DNA of 64,000 nucleotides from Ruminococcus sp. Marseille-P6503 (GTDB lineage Bacteria; Bacillota; Clostridia; Oscillospirales; Ruminococcaceae). Positions within the stretch are counted from its first letter, which is position 1, and each line of letters opens with the position of its first letter. Where the stretch lies: assembly GCF_900604945.1 (NCBI RefSeq), contig NZ_UWPB01000001.1:434001-498000 (forward strand), read 5' to 3'. Both the position numbers and the translations under genes were made by a program. Shown here piece by piece: positions 50,825 through 63,565 of the stretch. The notes under the pieces were generated by a model. The model did no database searches. It was not told where the DNA came from and was given only the letters and a program-made list of their open reading frames with translations.

Positions 50825-51568
50825 TCAGGGAAGCTTGCTGTACTCCTCGTCGGAAACAGGTTCAAGCCATTCGTTTGAGCAGCTTTCTCCCGGCACTTCA
50901 ACTGCGATATGACTGAACCAGCAGTCTTTTTTTGCGCCGTGCCAATGCTTTACGTTTGCCGGAATAACCACTACATCGCCCTCTTTAAGGCTCCGAGGCT
51001 CTTTGCCGTCCTCGCGGTACCAGCCTTCGCCCTCAACGCATATAAGAATCTGTCCGCCGCCGCTGTTTGCGCGGTGGATATGCCAGTTGTTTCTGCAGCC
51101 CGGCTCGAACGTGACATTCGCCAGAAATACCGCCGATTCTCCCGGCTCAGTCAAAGGCTTCAGATATGAATTTCCGATAAAATACTGAGCAAAATTTACG
51201 TTCGGCTCTCCCATTCCGAACATTCCGCCGTGGGCTTCCGGCGTACTTCCGTCTGAATAAACCTCTTTGGCTATGTTGAATGCTGCCCATGCGTTGGGCC
51301 AGCCTGCATAAAAGGCGGCATGAGTTATTATTTCCGCCATTTCTTCCTTTGTTATACCGTTGTTTCTGGCATTGACCATGTGCGCCTTTAACGAGCTGTC
51401 AAACAACCCCTTACCCATAAACACGCAGATCGTGACAAGCGAACGGTCTCTGAGGGAAAGCTTATCCTCTCTTGCCCACACCTCTCCGAACAGTACGTCG
51501 TCGTTAAGCTGAGCAAATTTCGGAGCGAATCCGCCCAGCATATCTCTGCCTGCAGTCTGTTTTTTCAT
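50825..51568 (-). CDS. Carboxymuconolactone decarboxylase-like domain fused to a cupin
   Basis: The 247-residue protein has two domains. Residues about 15-105 are carboxymuconolactone decarboxylase-like (LSLRDRSLVTICVFMGKG, KAHMVNARNNGITKEEMAEI), an AhpD-related helical fold, though without the C-x2-C of peroxidase members. Residues about 150-235 are a cupin with NNWHIHRANSGG and VVIPANVKHWHGA as metal-binding histidines. The fusion is common in anaerobes and uncharacterised; a quinone or aldehyde detoxification role is a guess. AGGAGGT precedes ATG 51568, and a consensus promoter lies upstream. Confidence 0.88.
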   Translation of the reverse strand: MKKQTAGRDMLGGFAPKFAQLNDDVLFGEVWAREDKLSLRDRSLVTICVFMGKGLFDSSLKAHMVNARNNGITKEEMAEIITHAAFYAGWPNAWAAFNIAKEVYSDGSTPEAHGGMFGMGEPNVNFAQYFIGNSYLKPLTEPGESAVFLANVTFEPGCRNNWHIHRANSGGGQILICVEGEGWYREDGKEPRSLKEGDVVVIPANVKHWHGAKKDCWFSHIAVEVPGESCSNEWLEPVSDEEYSKLP

Positions 51569-51670
51569 CGTAATACCTCCCGATAGTTATCCATATGATT
51601 TTTCATATATTGCCGCTGTTTCCGATGAGCCATGCGCAAAGGAGCAGCGCTGAAAAGCCTCTTTGATTGT

Positions 51671-51699
51671 ATTATACAATTAAATTTTAAGTATGTCAA
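51671..51699 (-). promoter_or_regulatory. Promoter of the cupin-DUF3737-LysR operon
   Basis: On the minus strand TTGACA (51699-51694), 17 bases, TATAAT (51676-51671): fully consensus. Confidence 0.75.
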
Positions 51700-51851
51700 A
51701 TACTTATATTAAATGACGTTGTATGCTTTGAAGGCATTGCCGATCTGCAAGACGGTCAGGACTGTTCATTGCCGGAAATGCATAAAAGATCCGAAACCGA
51801 ACAGAGCCGGCTCCGGATCATTATAAGACGTTTCAGTGCAGATGATAGCTG

Positions 51852-52394
51852 TTAAATCACGCATTCGTCTGAAATACTGTATATGAAAACGTTATTGCCG
51901 CTTTTAGCCGTTTCACATACTGCGGCGCACGCTTTTACAGCGTAGATAATATCGGTATGAAAGCTGAATTTTTCGTTACGGAAATATTCTGAAAGGACGT
52001 CTTTTACTGACTGCAAAGCTTTAAGCGAGGAACATTCGGATTTAAGAAGCGCATATTTTTCGACGGCATAACGATTAAGCCGGCGTTCGTATAAAATATG
52101 ACGGCGTACGTTTCCGATTTCTCCGTTAAAATGAACTGAGCAGCAGAAATCGCTGACGTAGTGAGCCGCCTTGCCAAGCTCAAGCATGGAAAAAAACGAG
52201 CTTTTGCCTGACAGCTTTTCAAGCTTTCTTATTATATATCCGCCTGACTGGCGGTAGAAGTGGCGGTGTATAAACTGCATGGGAGAAAGATCGGGAATTA
52301 ATGAGCCTATGCAGAACGCGGCTCGCTTTATCGGCGTCAGTCCGGATTTCTCAGCCGCAAGCCTGGCTATAATAAGATGCGTTTGTAATTTCAT
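51852..52394 (-). CDS. Zinc-dependent phospholipase C-like protein
   Basis: The 180-residue protein has an all-helical pattern with likely metal ligands: THLIIAR near the start, IPDLSP, HRHFY, and LGKAAHYVSDFCCSVHF. This is the histidine/aspartate layout of the bacterial zinc phospholipase C / S1-P1 nuclease-like fold. No signal peptide was seen, so a role on cytoplasmic or membrane-inner substrates, or loss of secretion, is open. ATG 52394 has AGGGAG just upstream; the in-frame start at 52439 lacks one. The upstream region to 52738 holds no other gene. Confidence 0.65.
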   Translation of the reverse strand: MKLQTHLIIARLAAEKSGLTPIKRAAFCIGSLIPDLSPMQFIHRHFYRQSGGYIIRKLEKLSGKSSFFSMLELGKAAHYVSDFCCSVHFNGEIGNVRRHILYERRLNRYAVEKYALLKSECSSLKALQSVKDVLSEYFRNEKFSFHTDIIYAVKACAAVCETAKSGNNVFIYSISDECVI

Positions 52395-52738
52395 TTCGCT
52401 CCCTCTTTTCTGCGGCAGGAGCAGATCGCGCTCCCGCACTAAAAAGCGTCTTAAAAATCAGTTTTTATATGAACCGGCAATAAAGCCGCCGTTTTGATAC
52501 GCTGTATATTTTACCCGAAACATTATAACCTATTCTTGTTTATGCTGTCAGATTTGCATGACGGATTTCATAAACAGAACCGCCGATCCTGTTATTGAAT
52601 ATTTATATTATAATATGCCAATGAGAAAACGGTGTTTTGACTGTGTGATACATTTGTAAAAATTTAATTCAGCCGCATTTGCGGGAATATATTAAAGGCT
52701 GCTTAAATACTTATTGAATGTCCGCGCAGTATGTCCGG

Positions 52739-52771
52739 CAAAAAAATACACGTCCGCAGACGTGTATTTGT
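52739..52771 (-). terminator. Terminator of the EamA transporter gene
   Basis: Perfect ten-base arms AATACACGTC (52745-52754) and GACGTGTATT (52759-52768), with a T run on the minus strand. Confidence 0.88.
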
Positions 52772-52784
52772 GAATAAGCAATTA

Positions 52785-53642
52785 TTATATTACCAAAAGC
52801 AGAGTTCCGACAATGATAAGAGCCAAACCGGACAAGGCTTTTAAGGTAAGACGTTCTTTCAATATAAAATACGAAAATATAATAGTGACAAGAATACTGA
52901 GCTTGTCGATCGGGACTACAACGCTTGCAGGGCCGTCCTGAAGGGCTTTGTAATAGCACAGCCAGGACAATCCTGTCGTCAGACCGGAAATGCTGATAAA
53001 TATTGCTCCGCCGGCGGTTATTTCTTTGATCTCTTTCTGTTTTCCCGTTACGAAAACCATAACCCATGCCATAATCAAAACCACAGCTGTTCTTATGGCA
53101 GTACCGAGATTGGAATCTATACCGCTGATCCCTATTTTTCCGAGAACGGACGTAAGGCTTGCAAAAAAAGCTGACAATACCGCATATATCAGCCAGCCTT
53201 TACCTTCGGCGCTTTTATCAGACTGCTTCTTGGTTATCATCAGATACGTTCCCGCTCCGATAAGCAGCATACATATGATTTTTTTAGGATCCAGTTCTTC
53301 GCCGAGTATCACATATGCCAGAAGCATGGTCAGGATAGTGCTGGATTTGTCGATCGGAGTGACTTTGTTTACGTCGCCCAGCTGCAGCGCCTTGAAATAA
53401 CACAGCCAGCTGCCGCCTGTAGCAAGTCCGGAAAGTATCAGGAACAGCAGCGTTTTGCCCGAAATATCGTTTATATTTTGAAATGTTCCCGTAATGAAAA
53501 CTATGATCCAGGAAAAAATCAGAATAATTACAGTACGCAGCGCTGTTGCGACGGTGGAATTTATATTTCTGATCCCGATTTTTGCAATGATTGCAGTAAT
53601 TCCTGCAAACAGCGCCGATGCGAATGAAAATGCGATCCACAT
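52785..53642 (-). CDS. EamA/DMT-family membrane transporter
   Basis: The 285-residue protein has ten hydrophobic helices arranged as two repeats of five, each ending in a WLCYFKALQLGD or WLCYYKALQDGP motif followed by PIDK, the hallmark of the duplicated EamA domain. Members export amino acids, sugars or other metabolites; the substrate is unknown. ATG 53642 is preceded by GCAGGTG; the GTG at 53657 lies inside that site. It is monocistronic with its own promoter and terminator. Confidence 0.88.
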   Translation of the reverse strand: MWIAFSFASALFAGITAIIAKIGIRNINSTVATALRTVIILIFSWIIVFITGTFQNINDISGKTLLFLILSGLATGGSWLCYFKALQLGDVNKVTPIDKSSTILTMLLAYVILGEELDPKKIICMLLIGAGTYLMITKKQSDKSAEGKGWLIYAVLSAFFASLTSVLGKIGISGIDSNLGTAIRTAVVLIMAWVMVFVTGKQKEIKEITAGGAIFISISGLTTGLSWLCYYKALQDGPASVVVPIDKLSILVTIIFSYFILKERLTLKALSGLALIIVGTLLLVI

Positions 53643-53703
53643 ATTTGTCACCTGCACTTTAAAGCTAATTTTTGGTTTTCAGACGCTCCGTTAAATCATG
53701 CTG

Positions 53704-53732
53704 ATTATATCATATTATACAGTTCAAGTCAA
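53704..53732 (-). promoter_or_regulatory. Promoter of the EamA transporter gene
   Basis: On the minus strand TTGACT (53732-53727), 17 bases, TATAAT (53709-53704). Confidence 0.7.
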
Positions 53733-53821
53733 ACGGTCCTTTGCGGCTGTTAAATTGAGTCAGCGCCTGCCGCGGTTACAGCTGTAAATATAATGCAACA
53801 AGGAAATGTGTTTGTTTTGGC

Positions 53822-53850
53822 TTGACAATATTTTTATATTGGTGTAAAAT
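53822..53850 (+). promoter_or_regulatory. Promoter of surface protein A
   Basis: TTGACA (53822-53827), 17 bases, TAAAAT (53845-53850), about 130 bases before the start codon. Confidence 0.65.
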
Positions 53851-53980
53851 ATTAATATACATTTTGTTCAGTCAGCATATTAATAACGGATAACGGTTTA
53901 ATTATCTTGCGGAGCTAAAATAAAAATATTATTCTGTAGTGAAAGGATACACAAGTATTTTACATAGGAGGCTGTTTTTT

Positions 53981-54961
53981 ATGCTTTTAAAAAGGTTTTT
54001 CTGCGCTGTCTCTGCTGCCGTCGCTTTGATTGGCTGTCTTGCTCTGCCTGCCGGCGCCGAGGCGGAGGAAGAAAAAGAAATTATCGAATTCAAGGCGGAT
54101 ACGGAAATGCTTTCCGACGACGCTTCCGCGCCGACGATCTCTTTTGATACGTCCGATTGGGAAAAGTACGTTCATTTAACTGCCGACGGCGAGGCTATGG
54201 GTATTAAAATGAGTCAGGATACAGATACGTTTTATCAGGGAGCGTCTTTAAAAGTATATTCTGACTGCGAAGGAATAGAGGCGGGCAGATATTATAATTA
54301 CGGAAACAGCGTCAGGGACGACGACGGTAATCTTTTATATCCGGAAGCCTCTGCTGAGGACACGGCATTTGTAACTCCCGGAATAGAATTGAGAGCTGAG
54401 GATTTCGGACTTAGCTGTTTTGACGGCTGTATGGTTACCTTCTTATACCGAATGGGAACAGATACGGAGAACAAGCTGATGGAAAGCTCGGTATATGCTT
54501 TTCCGGCGGACGAAGAGTATAATCATCTTGCAAATAATCCTGTAAAGCTTACTTACGATACCGTATTGAACGACAATGTAAGCCAGTATAGAAAGCTTAT
54601 GGTAACCGTAGCCGCAGACGCCAGCGCCACAAAAATCGTTTTTCAGACTCCTGTAATGCAAAAGGTGACCTCGGATATTTTCTATATAGACAATATTACC
54701 GTCGTTACTCCTCTTGAGGATAACGGAGCGGATTTGTACGTTAAAAATCTTGACGGCTATAACGAAAACGCCAAGCCGCAGGAAATAATCGAAAGCGTGA
54801 AGATACAGCAGCAGGGCAAAACCCTGTCACAGGCCGAGAGCCGCGATGAGGAAAGCGAAGGTTCGTTCAATCCTATGATCATTGTCATAGCGGTTCTGGC
54901 AGCGGCTCTCGTAGCGATAGTTATTTTAGTTGTAATCAAGCATAAAAATAAGTTCTATTGA
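53981..54961 (+). CDS. Membrane-anchored surface protein A, paralogue of the next gene
   Basis: The 326-residue protein has a signal peptide (LLKRFFCAVSAAVALIGCLA, cleavage near AGAEA), a beta-rich outer region, an acidic linker, and one C-terminal helix (MIIVIAVLAAALVAIVILVV) followed by the short basic tail KHKNKFY. The outer part has APTISFDTSDW, FYQGASL, FGLSCFDGCM and FYIDNITVVTP, a strand pattern like carbohydrate-binding jelly rolls, but no family was recognised. GGAGG supports ATG 53981; the frame back to 53939 is unlikely. It shares many motifs with the protein at 55291. Confidence 0.8.
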   Translation: MLLKRFFCAVSAAVALIGCLALPAGAEAEEEKEIIEFKADTEMLSDDASAPTISFDTSDWEKYVHLTADGEAMGIKMSQDTDTFYQGASLKVYSDCEGIEAGRYYNYGNSVRDDDGNLLYPEASAEDTAFVTPGIELRAEDFGLSCFDGCMVTFLYRMGTDTENKLMESSVYAFPADEEYNHLANNPVKLTYDTVLNDNVSQYRKLMVTVAADASATKIVFQTPVMQKVTSDIFYIDNITVVTPLEDNGADLYVKNLDGYNENAKPQEIIESVKIQQQGKTLSQAESRDEESEGSFNPMIIVIAVLAAALVAIVILVVIKHKNKFY

Positions 54962-55204
54962 TTTATGCGGATTTTCATCTGCTTCTTAAAGCTTAATACA
55001 GACCTGAAGAATAAAACGGGCGGGCAATTATCGTTACTGCGGAAAGTTTGCGGCAGCGCGATATTGACCGTTCGTATTTTTTAGGGAGCGTTTATATTAT
55101 TTAAGGTTTGCTCCGGTCTGCCGCGACTGATGATCTCGTACAGATCTGTGATTACAGGTTTTAGAATTATTTCTGTGCAAATTATGCGAAAGTTTACTTC
55201 GGTA

Positions 55205-55233
55205 TTGACAAATGCTTTTAAATAAGATAAAAT
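55205..55233 (+). promoter_or_regulatory. Promoter of surface protein B
   Basis: TTGACA (55205-55210), 17 bases, TAAAAT (55228-55233), the same box sequences as the promoter of surface protein A. The rest of the gap 54962-55204 shows no gene. Confidence 0.7.
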
Positions 55234-55290
55234 AAATATACAATGTATACGTTTTCATATCAATCGGAATGAAAGGGGAATTTTATCCAG

Positions 55291-56187
55291 ATGAAGAAAT
55301 ACAAGATTTTGTCATTTATTGTAATTCTGGCGGTAAGCGCCGCTTTATTTGCGCTGCCGGTGTATGCCGACGAAGAAAAGGACGGGGATACTGCCGTTAC
55401 TGACAATATGACTACGGATTCTTCCGCTCCGACTCTTGCTTTTGACTCTGACGACTGGAGCAGTTATATAGGAGTTGTGGACGATACCGAATCGGGGGCT
55501 TATTCGATCAAGAAAGAATCGGATGTTGTGTATCAGGGAGCGGCGGTCAGTCTTTCCGCAAATTTGACCGAGTTTCCGGATTACGCGACCGACAGCGAAA
55601 CTACAATGGGAATTCTTTTTGAGGCTGAAAAGTTCGGGCTTGAAAATTTTGACGGCTGTACGCTGAATTTCTATGCAAGATTCAATATAAACATCGAGAA
55701 CCTGCTGTTTGAAAATTCCGTTTATGCGTTCGGCGAAAATGCGGACGGTGAAATGACGTCAAATGCGATCAAAACGATAAAATTCAATATGTCGTCAAAT
55801 GTAAACGGATACGAGAAGCAGTTCGTAACGGTTCCGTCAGATACAGACACCACCAGAATCATTCTTAAGGTTCCTGTTTCCGCCGCGTATGAGGGCGACG
55901 TTCTGTATCTTGACAACGTAACGTTACTGACTCCGTTTAAGGACGATCAGGATAATACTTATCAGATAAAAACTCTTGATACTTATAATTCAAATGCCAA
56001 AGTGACAAATACCGGCGACGTAATAAAGCAGGCGGCAAAGGGCAATACTTTGAGCGAAGCGCCGGACAGCGTAAATGAAGAGGACGGCGGGTTCAATCCT
56101 TTGATAATTGTTGCGGCAGCGCTTGTAGCAGCCTTAGCGGCAATAGTGATTGTCATAATCATCAGGCATAAAAATAAATTTTATTAA
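55291..56187 (+). CDS. Membrane-anchored surface protein B, paralogue of the previous gene
   Basis: The 298-residue protein has a signal peptide (YKILSFIVILAVSAALFALP, cleavage near VYADE), a beta-rich domain and a C-terminal helix with tail RHKNKFY. It shares with protein A, in order: SAPT and FD-x-x-DW, YQGA, FGL-x-x-FDGC, SVYAF, LDNVTLLTP, LD-x-YN-x-NAK, G-x-TLS-x-A, FNP-x-IIV and HKNKFY. The two clearly arose by duplication, but have separate promoters. A role in cell-surface carbohydrate binding is a guess from the fold-like pattern only. AAAGGGGA lies upstream of ATG. Confidence 0.8.
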   Translation: MKKYKILSFIVILAVSAALFALPVYADEEKDGDTAVTDNMTTDSSAPTLAFDSDDWSSYIGVVDDTESGAYSIKKESDVVYQGAAVSLSANLTEFPDYATDSETTMGILFEAEKFGLENFDGCTLNFYARFNINIENLLFENSVYAFGENADGEMTSNAIKTIKFNMSSNVNGYEKQFVTVPSDTDTTRIILKVPVSAAYEGDVLYLDNVTLLTPFKDDQDNTYQIKTLDTYNSNAKVTNTGDVIKQAAKGNTLSEAPDSVNEEDGGFNPLIIVAAALVAALAAIVIVIIIRHKNKFY

Positions 56188-56194
56188 AAATACT

Positions 56195-56234
56195 ATCGGA
56201 GAGGCAAGGCTTTCTCCGATTTTTGTTTTTTTGA
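56195..56234 (+). terminator. Terminator after surface protein B
   Basis: Arms ATCGGAGA (56195-56202) and TCTCCGAT (56213-56220) followed by TTTTGTTTTTTTG. Confidence 0.88.
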
Positions 56235-56322
56235 TAAAAAATAATGCATAAAACGGAAACGGCGAGCAATAATATTGTTAGTCAATTTGTTTGGCAATAT
56301 AAATACGGAAAGGATTTTTATT

Positions 56323-56604
56323 ATGAAAAAAATTATTGCGGCTGTTATGAGTATCGCAGCGTGCTCGCTTATTTTTGCTTCATGCTCGAATAAAAATGAA
56401 ACGTCATCAAATGAATCAAGAGCTAAAGATACTACGGCAACGTCTTCCGCCGCCAATACGTCTAGGAATACGATAACTACGTCTAAGGCTACGGACAACA
56501 GCAGAAACGACAGCAGAGAAGGCAATCTTGGAGATGATGTTGCCGACGTTATTGACGACGGTTTGAGTACGGCGGAGGATGTAGTTGACGATATCCTCAG
56601 ATAA
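56323..56604 (+). CDS. Small Ser/Thr-rich lipoprotein, 93 residues
   Basis: The product has a lipoprotein signal with lipobox FASC, then a Ser/Thr/Asn-rich stretch and an acidic C-terminus (DDVADVIDDGLSTAEDVVDD). AAAGGA lies before ATG 56323; an in-frame ATG at 56275 lacks a site. Its signal peptide is very like those of the lipoproteins at 28656 and 45486. No enzymatic domain; it may be a spacer or a cell-wall-associated peptide. Function unknown. Confidence 0.75.
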   Translation: MKKIIAAVMSIAACSLIFASCSNKNETSSNESRAKDTTATSSAANTSRNTITTSKATDNSRNDSREGNLGDDVADVIDDGLSTAEDVVDDILR

Positions 56605-56625
56605 ATGCTGAAACACATATTTTTT

Positions 56626-56650
56626 GGGACAGCCTAGGCTGTCCTTTTTT
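56626..56650 (+). terminator. Terminator before the ATP synthase operon
   Basis: Perfect arms GGACAGCC (56627-56634) and GGCTGTCC (56637-56644) followed by TTTTTT; the loop is only two bases, so the stem may open slightly. Confidence 0.8.
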
Positions 56651-56787
56651 ACTGCTCATATTTCAGCGTTTATAATTTCGCAGGCTTTTAACTGACTTTG
56701 CAGACACTTTTATGAACATTATATTTATAAAAGGTAAAAATAATGTGTTGACTATCTTCTGCCCTTTTAATTCAAAGCCGGAAATGT

Positions 56788-56793
56788 TATAAT
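56788..56793 (+). promoter_or_regulatory. Probable -10 box of the ATP synthase operon
   Basis: TATAAT at 56788-56793 lies about 50 bases before atpI. The -35 region (TTTAAT at 17-base spacing) is weak, so the promoter is only probable. Confidence 0.4.
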
Positions 56794-56846
56794 AAAATAA
56801 ATCAGCCTAATATTTAAAACGAGCTGCGGAGGGATACGCTATAAAT

Positions 56847-57263
56847 ATGCGCCGTATAAATAATACTGACAAAAACACCGGAAGCAATGAAATAAGCGCG
56901 CTGTATAAAAAAATGCTTCCTCCCATGCTGGCGCTTAATTCTGTTCTGATTTTAATCTGTCTGATAGGCGGCTTCGGCTGGAGAAAGCTTACCGGTCTTA
57001 TCATAGGCTTTATTTATATGATGTGGTGCTTATGGTATCTGGGGAGAACTGTAGTCAGGGCGGTGGATATGACTGTTAAAAAGGCGAAGCATACTATGGC
57101 CTATTGCTATGCGGTGCGTTACGCCGGACTTTTTGCATTGTGCTTTGCGGCGTTTGAGCTTGATCTGTTCAGCGCTGCCGGGATTTTGCTCCCGCAGTTT
57201 TATCCCAGAGCAGTGCTGTCGCTTGACGCGCTTACGGGAAAAAATTATTTCGGAAAGGATTAG
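56847..57263 (+). CDS. atpI: ATP synthase subunit I-like membrane protein
   Basis: The 138-residue protein has four hydrophobic helices (about 31-47, 50-68, 88-106 and 108-120). It is the first gene of the ATP synthase operon, five bases before atpB. This position and topology fit AtpI, which helps c-ring assembly or magnesium/ion supply. Sequence in this family is poorly conserved, so the call rests mainly on location and TM pattern. GGAGGG is upstream of ATG. Confidence 0.7.
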   Translation: MRRINNTDKNTGSNEISALYKKMLPPMLALNSVLILICLIGGFGWRKLTGLIIGFIYMMWCLWYLGRTVVRAVDMTVKKAKHTMAYCYAVRYAGLFALCFAAFELDLFSAAGILLPQFYPRAVLSLDALTGKNYFGKD

Positions 57264-57267
57264 CGGT

Positions 57268-58005
57268 ATGGATTCGATAGGACAAGGTCCACGCGTCGTT
57301 TTTACGATTCCCTTATTCGGCGGACTTGATATAACGGAAACGATCGTTATAGGCTGGCTGATAATCGCGGCTGTTCTCTTGCTGTGCTTATGGCTGACCA
57401 GGGATCTGAAAAAAATTCCTGAAAAGAAGCGGCAGATCATTGCCGAAGCCTTTGTCAATTTTGTCAACGGCTCGGTAAAGGAAACTATGGGAAGCAGATT
57501 CATGAAGTTTGCCCCTTATATTGCCACTATTCTGGTTTACGCTGTACTGGGCGCTCTGGTAAGCCTTCTTGGTCTGCGTTCCATGACCGCTGATTTTAAC
57601 GTAACGCTTACATGGGCGCTTATGACGTTTGCGCTTATAACATATTATAAAATAAAGACCAACGGATTCGGAGGATATTTAAAGGGCTTTGCCCAGCCGT
57701 TCGCCGTTATGCTTCCGCTGAACCTTATCAGCGAGGTGGCAACGCCGCTTTCTATGGCGTTTCGTATGTTCGGCAACGTTTCCGGCGGAATGGTTATCAC
57801 GACTCTGCTTTACGGAGCCTTGGGCGCGCTGTCGTCAGCGCTGCACATTTCATTTTCCATCGGTTCCGTAGTAATAAGTCTGGGGCAGCTGTTCACGCCG
57901 GCGGTGCTGTCTATTTATTTCGACTTGTTTTCCGGATGTATTCAGGCGTATATTTTTGCTACGCTTACAATGGTCTATATTTCAGGCGCCGCCGATGAGG
58001 AATAG
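57268..58005 (+). CDS. atpB: ATP synthase F0 subunit a
   Basis: Subunit a forms the ion channel against the c-ring. The 245-residue protein has five or six helices and the essential arginine in SMAFRMFGN, with LISEVATPLS before it and a conserved C-terminal helix (CIQAYIFATLTMVYISGA). ATG 57268 follows GGAAAGGA; an open frame extending upstream to 57109 overlaps atpI out of frame and is rejected. The gap to atpI is four bases, so the genes are cotranscribed. Confidence 0.95.
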   Translation: MDSIGQGPRVVFTIPLFGGLDITETIVIGWLIIAAVLLLCLWLTRDLKKIPEKKRQIIAEAFVNFVNGSVKETMGSRFMKFAPYIATILVYAVLGALVSLLGLRSMTADFNVTLTWALMTFALITYYKIKTNGFGGYLKGFAQPFAVMLPLNLISEVATPLSMAFRMFGNVSGGMVITTLLYGALGALSSALHISFSIGSVVISLGQLFTPAVLSIYFDLFSGCIQAYIFATLTMVYISGAADEE

Positions 58006-58092
58006 ACAATTAAAGAGGTCCGGCGGCAATGCTTTGCCGCGTTAAGCTATAGAAGAAATACTGTGCTGAAGGGCCGCGGTATTGCTAAATAA

Positions 58093-58368
<276 letters not shown>

Positions 58369-58416
58369 GCTTCGGAGTTTTGAATTTGTACCCGTAAGGG
58401 TCGGGAGGAAAGTTTG

Positions 58417-58925
58417 ATGGCAATGGCAAAAGTTACGGAGTTTCTGACGATTGATCCGACTACCATAGTGCTTACGCTCTGCAATACGCTTATTCTCTTT
58501 CTTATTCTGAAGCATTTTCTGTTTGACAAAATCAACAAAATCATAGAAGCCCGCAGAAACGATATAGAAGAAAGCTATAAGCGTGCGGACGACGCGGAGC
58601 GAAGGGCAGACCAGCTTGCCGCAGAGTATACCGAGAGGCTTGGAAAAGCCAGGGAGGAATCGGCTGAGCTGGTAAGAAACGCTGCGCGGAAGGCTCAGGC
58701 GCGTTCAGACGAGATCATTGCCGAGGCAAAGCTGGAGGCAAAGGGTATAATCGACAGCGCCGGATTGGAAATAGAACGGGAAAAGAAAATCGCTGTTAAT
58801 CAGATAAAGGACGAGATAGCGCAGATAGCTGTTTCAGCGGCGTCGGCTGTAGTTGAAAAGGAAATAAGCGCGGAAGATAATGAAAGGCTTATTGAAAGCT
58901 TTATCGACAGCGTAGGTGAAGTGTA

Positions 58926-58926
<1 letters not shown>
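58417..58926 (+). CDS. atpF: ATP synthase F0 subunit b
   Basis: Subunit b is the peripheral stator. The 169-residue protein has one N-terminal membrane helix (about residues 14-35, TIVLTLCNTLILFLILKHFL) and then a long charged coiled coil rich in Glu, Arg and Ala. GGGAGG supports ATG 58417. Its stop overlaps the ATG of atpH by one base. Confidence 0.93.
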
Positions 58927-61014
<2,088 letters not shown>

Positions 61015-61102
61015 GTATCGATTTTTATAAGTATGATCAGAATTTGCATAAGATCTTATTCAGACAGATTCCTGACTGATCCTGAAAGGGAGGAAAGCTT
61101 TT

Positions 61103-61969
61103 ATGGCTGCAGCTAATATGAAAGATGTAAAGCGCCGCATAAGAAGCGTTGAGAGCACCAAGCAGATAACCAAGGCGATGGAGCTTGTAGCTTCCTCCAA
61201 GCTCAGACGGGCTAAGGAAAAAGCGCTGGCGGTTCAGCCGTTTTTTGAAACCCTTTACGATATAATGAGCGGCATTTCAAGCGACCGTGATTTTAAGTCG
61301 GTATATACCAAAAAAGAGCCTGAAAAATCAACGCTCATCATAGTTATCGCCGGCGACCGCGGGCTTGCCGGAGGCTATAATTCAAATGTGCTGAAAACGG
61401 CGGAGCAGCGTATACGCAGGCTTGAGTCAGATAAAGAAAAGATTTCTGTCATGGCGATCGGAAAAAAGTCCGTGGAGTATTTTGATAAGCAAAGCTATGA
61501 GCTTGCCGGCAGGTATCCCAATATTGCCGAAAGTCTTGATATTTATGAAGCAATGGATATTGCCCAAGAAATAACGGAGAGGTTCAGATGCAGGGATTTT
61601 ACCAGGGTGGAGCTTGTTTATACCACCTTTGTTTCCGCGCTTACTCAGCAGCCTGTGGAAATTTCTTTGCTTCCTGTGGAGAATCTGGAAAACGGAGGCG
61701 TAAAGAGCAGTTCGCTGACTGAATACGATCCTTCGCCGGAGGAGGTCTTTGACGGTCTTGTTCCGCAGTATCTCGGAGGTGTTTTGTACGCGGCTGTTGT
61801 TGATTCGTACGCTTCGGAGCAGGCGGCAAGAAGAACTGCAATGGAATCGGCAAGCGACAACGCCGACGAAATGATAAATCAGCTTTCGCTGCTTTACAAT
61901 CGGGCAAGACAGGCGCAGATCACTCAGGAGATAAACGAAATAAGCGCAGGCTCGCTCAGGGATGAATAA
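61103..61969 (+). CDS. atpG: ATP synthase F1 subunit gamma
   Basis: Subunit gamma is the rotor shaft. The 288-residue protein has the N-terminal helix KDVKRRIRSVESTKQITKAM, the central region GDRGLAGGYNSNV and the C-terminal helix with ASDNADEMINQLSLLYNRAR and QAQITQEINEISAG. GGGAGGAAAGC precedes ATG. Length is standard. Confidence 0.95.
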   Translation: MAAANMKDVKRRIRSVESTKQITKAMELVASSKLRRAKEKALAVQPFFETLYDIMSGISSDRDFKSVYTKKEPEKSTLIIVIAGDRGLAGGYNSNVLKTAEQRIRRLESDKEKISVMAIGKKSVEYFDKQSYELAGRYPNIAESLDIYEAMDIAQEITERFRCRDFTRVELVYTTFVSALTQQPVEISLLPVENLENGGVKSSSLTEYDPSPEEVFDGLVPQYLGGVLYAAVVDSYASEQAARRTAMESASDNADEMINQLSLLYNRARQAQITQEINEISAGSLRDE

Positions 61970-62028
61970 GCCTCCGCATCATGCGTAGACGTGAAATGAG
62001 CGACGGGGTTTTGTTATACGGGTTATAA

Positions 62029-63498
<1,470 letters not shown>

Positions 63499-63565
63499 CC
63501 TTTTCAGCCGGATTTGCCTGCGTTAAAGGGGCTGCGGACGGAAATTTTGATTTGGAGTTTTATTT

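Noticed and set aside
57109-57267. Long N-terminal extension of atpB
   Set aside because: It overlaps atpI in another frame; ATG 57268 has a good ribosome binding site and gives the standard length.
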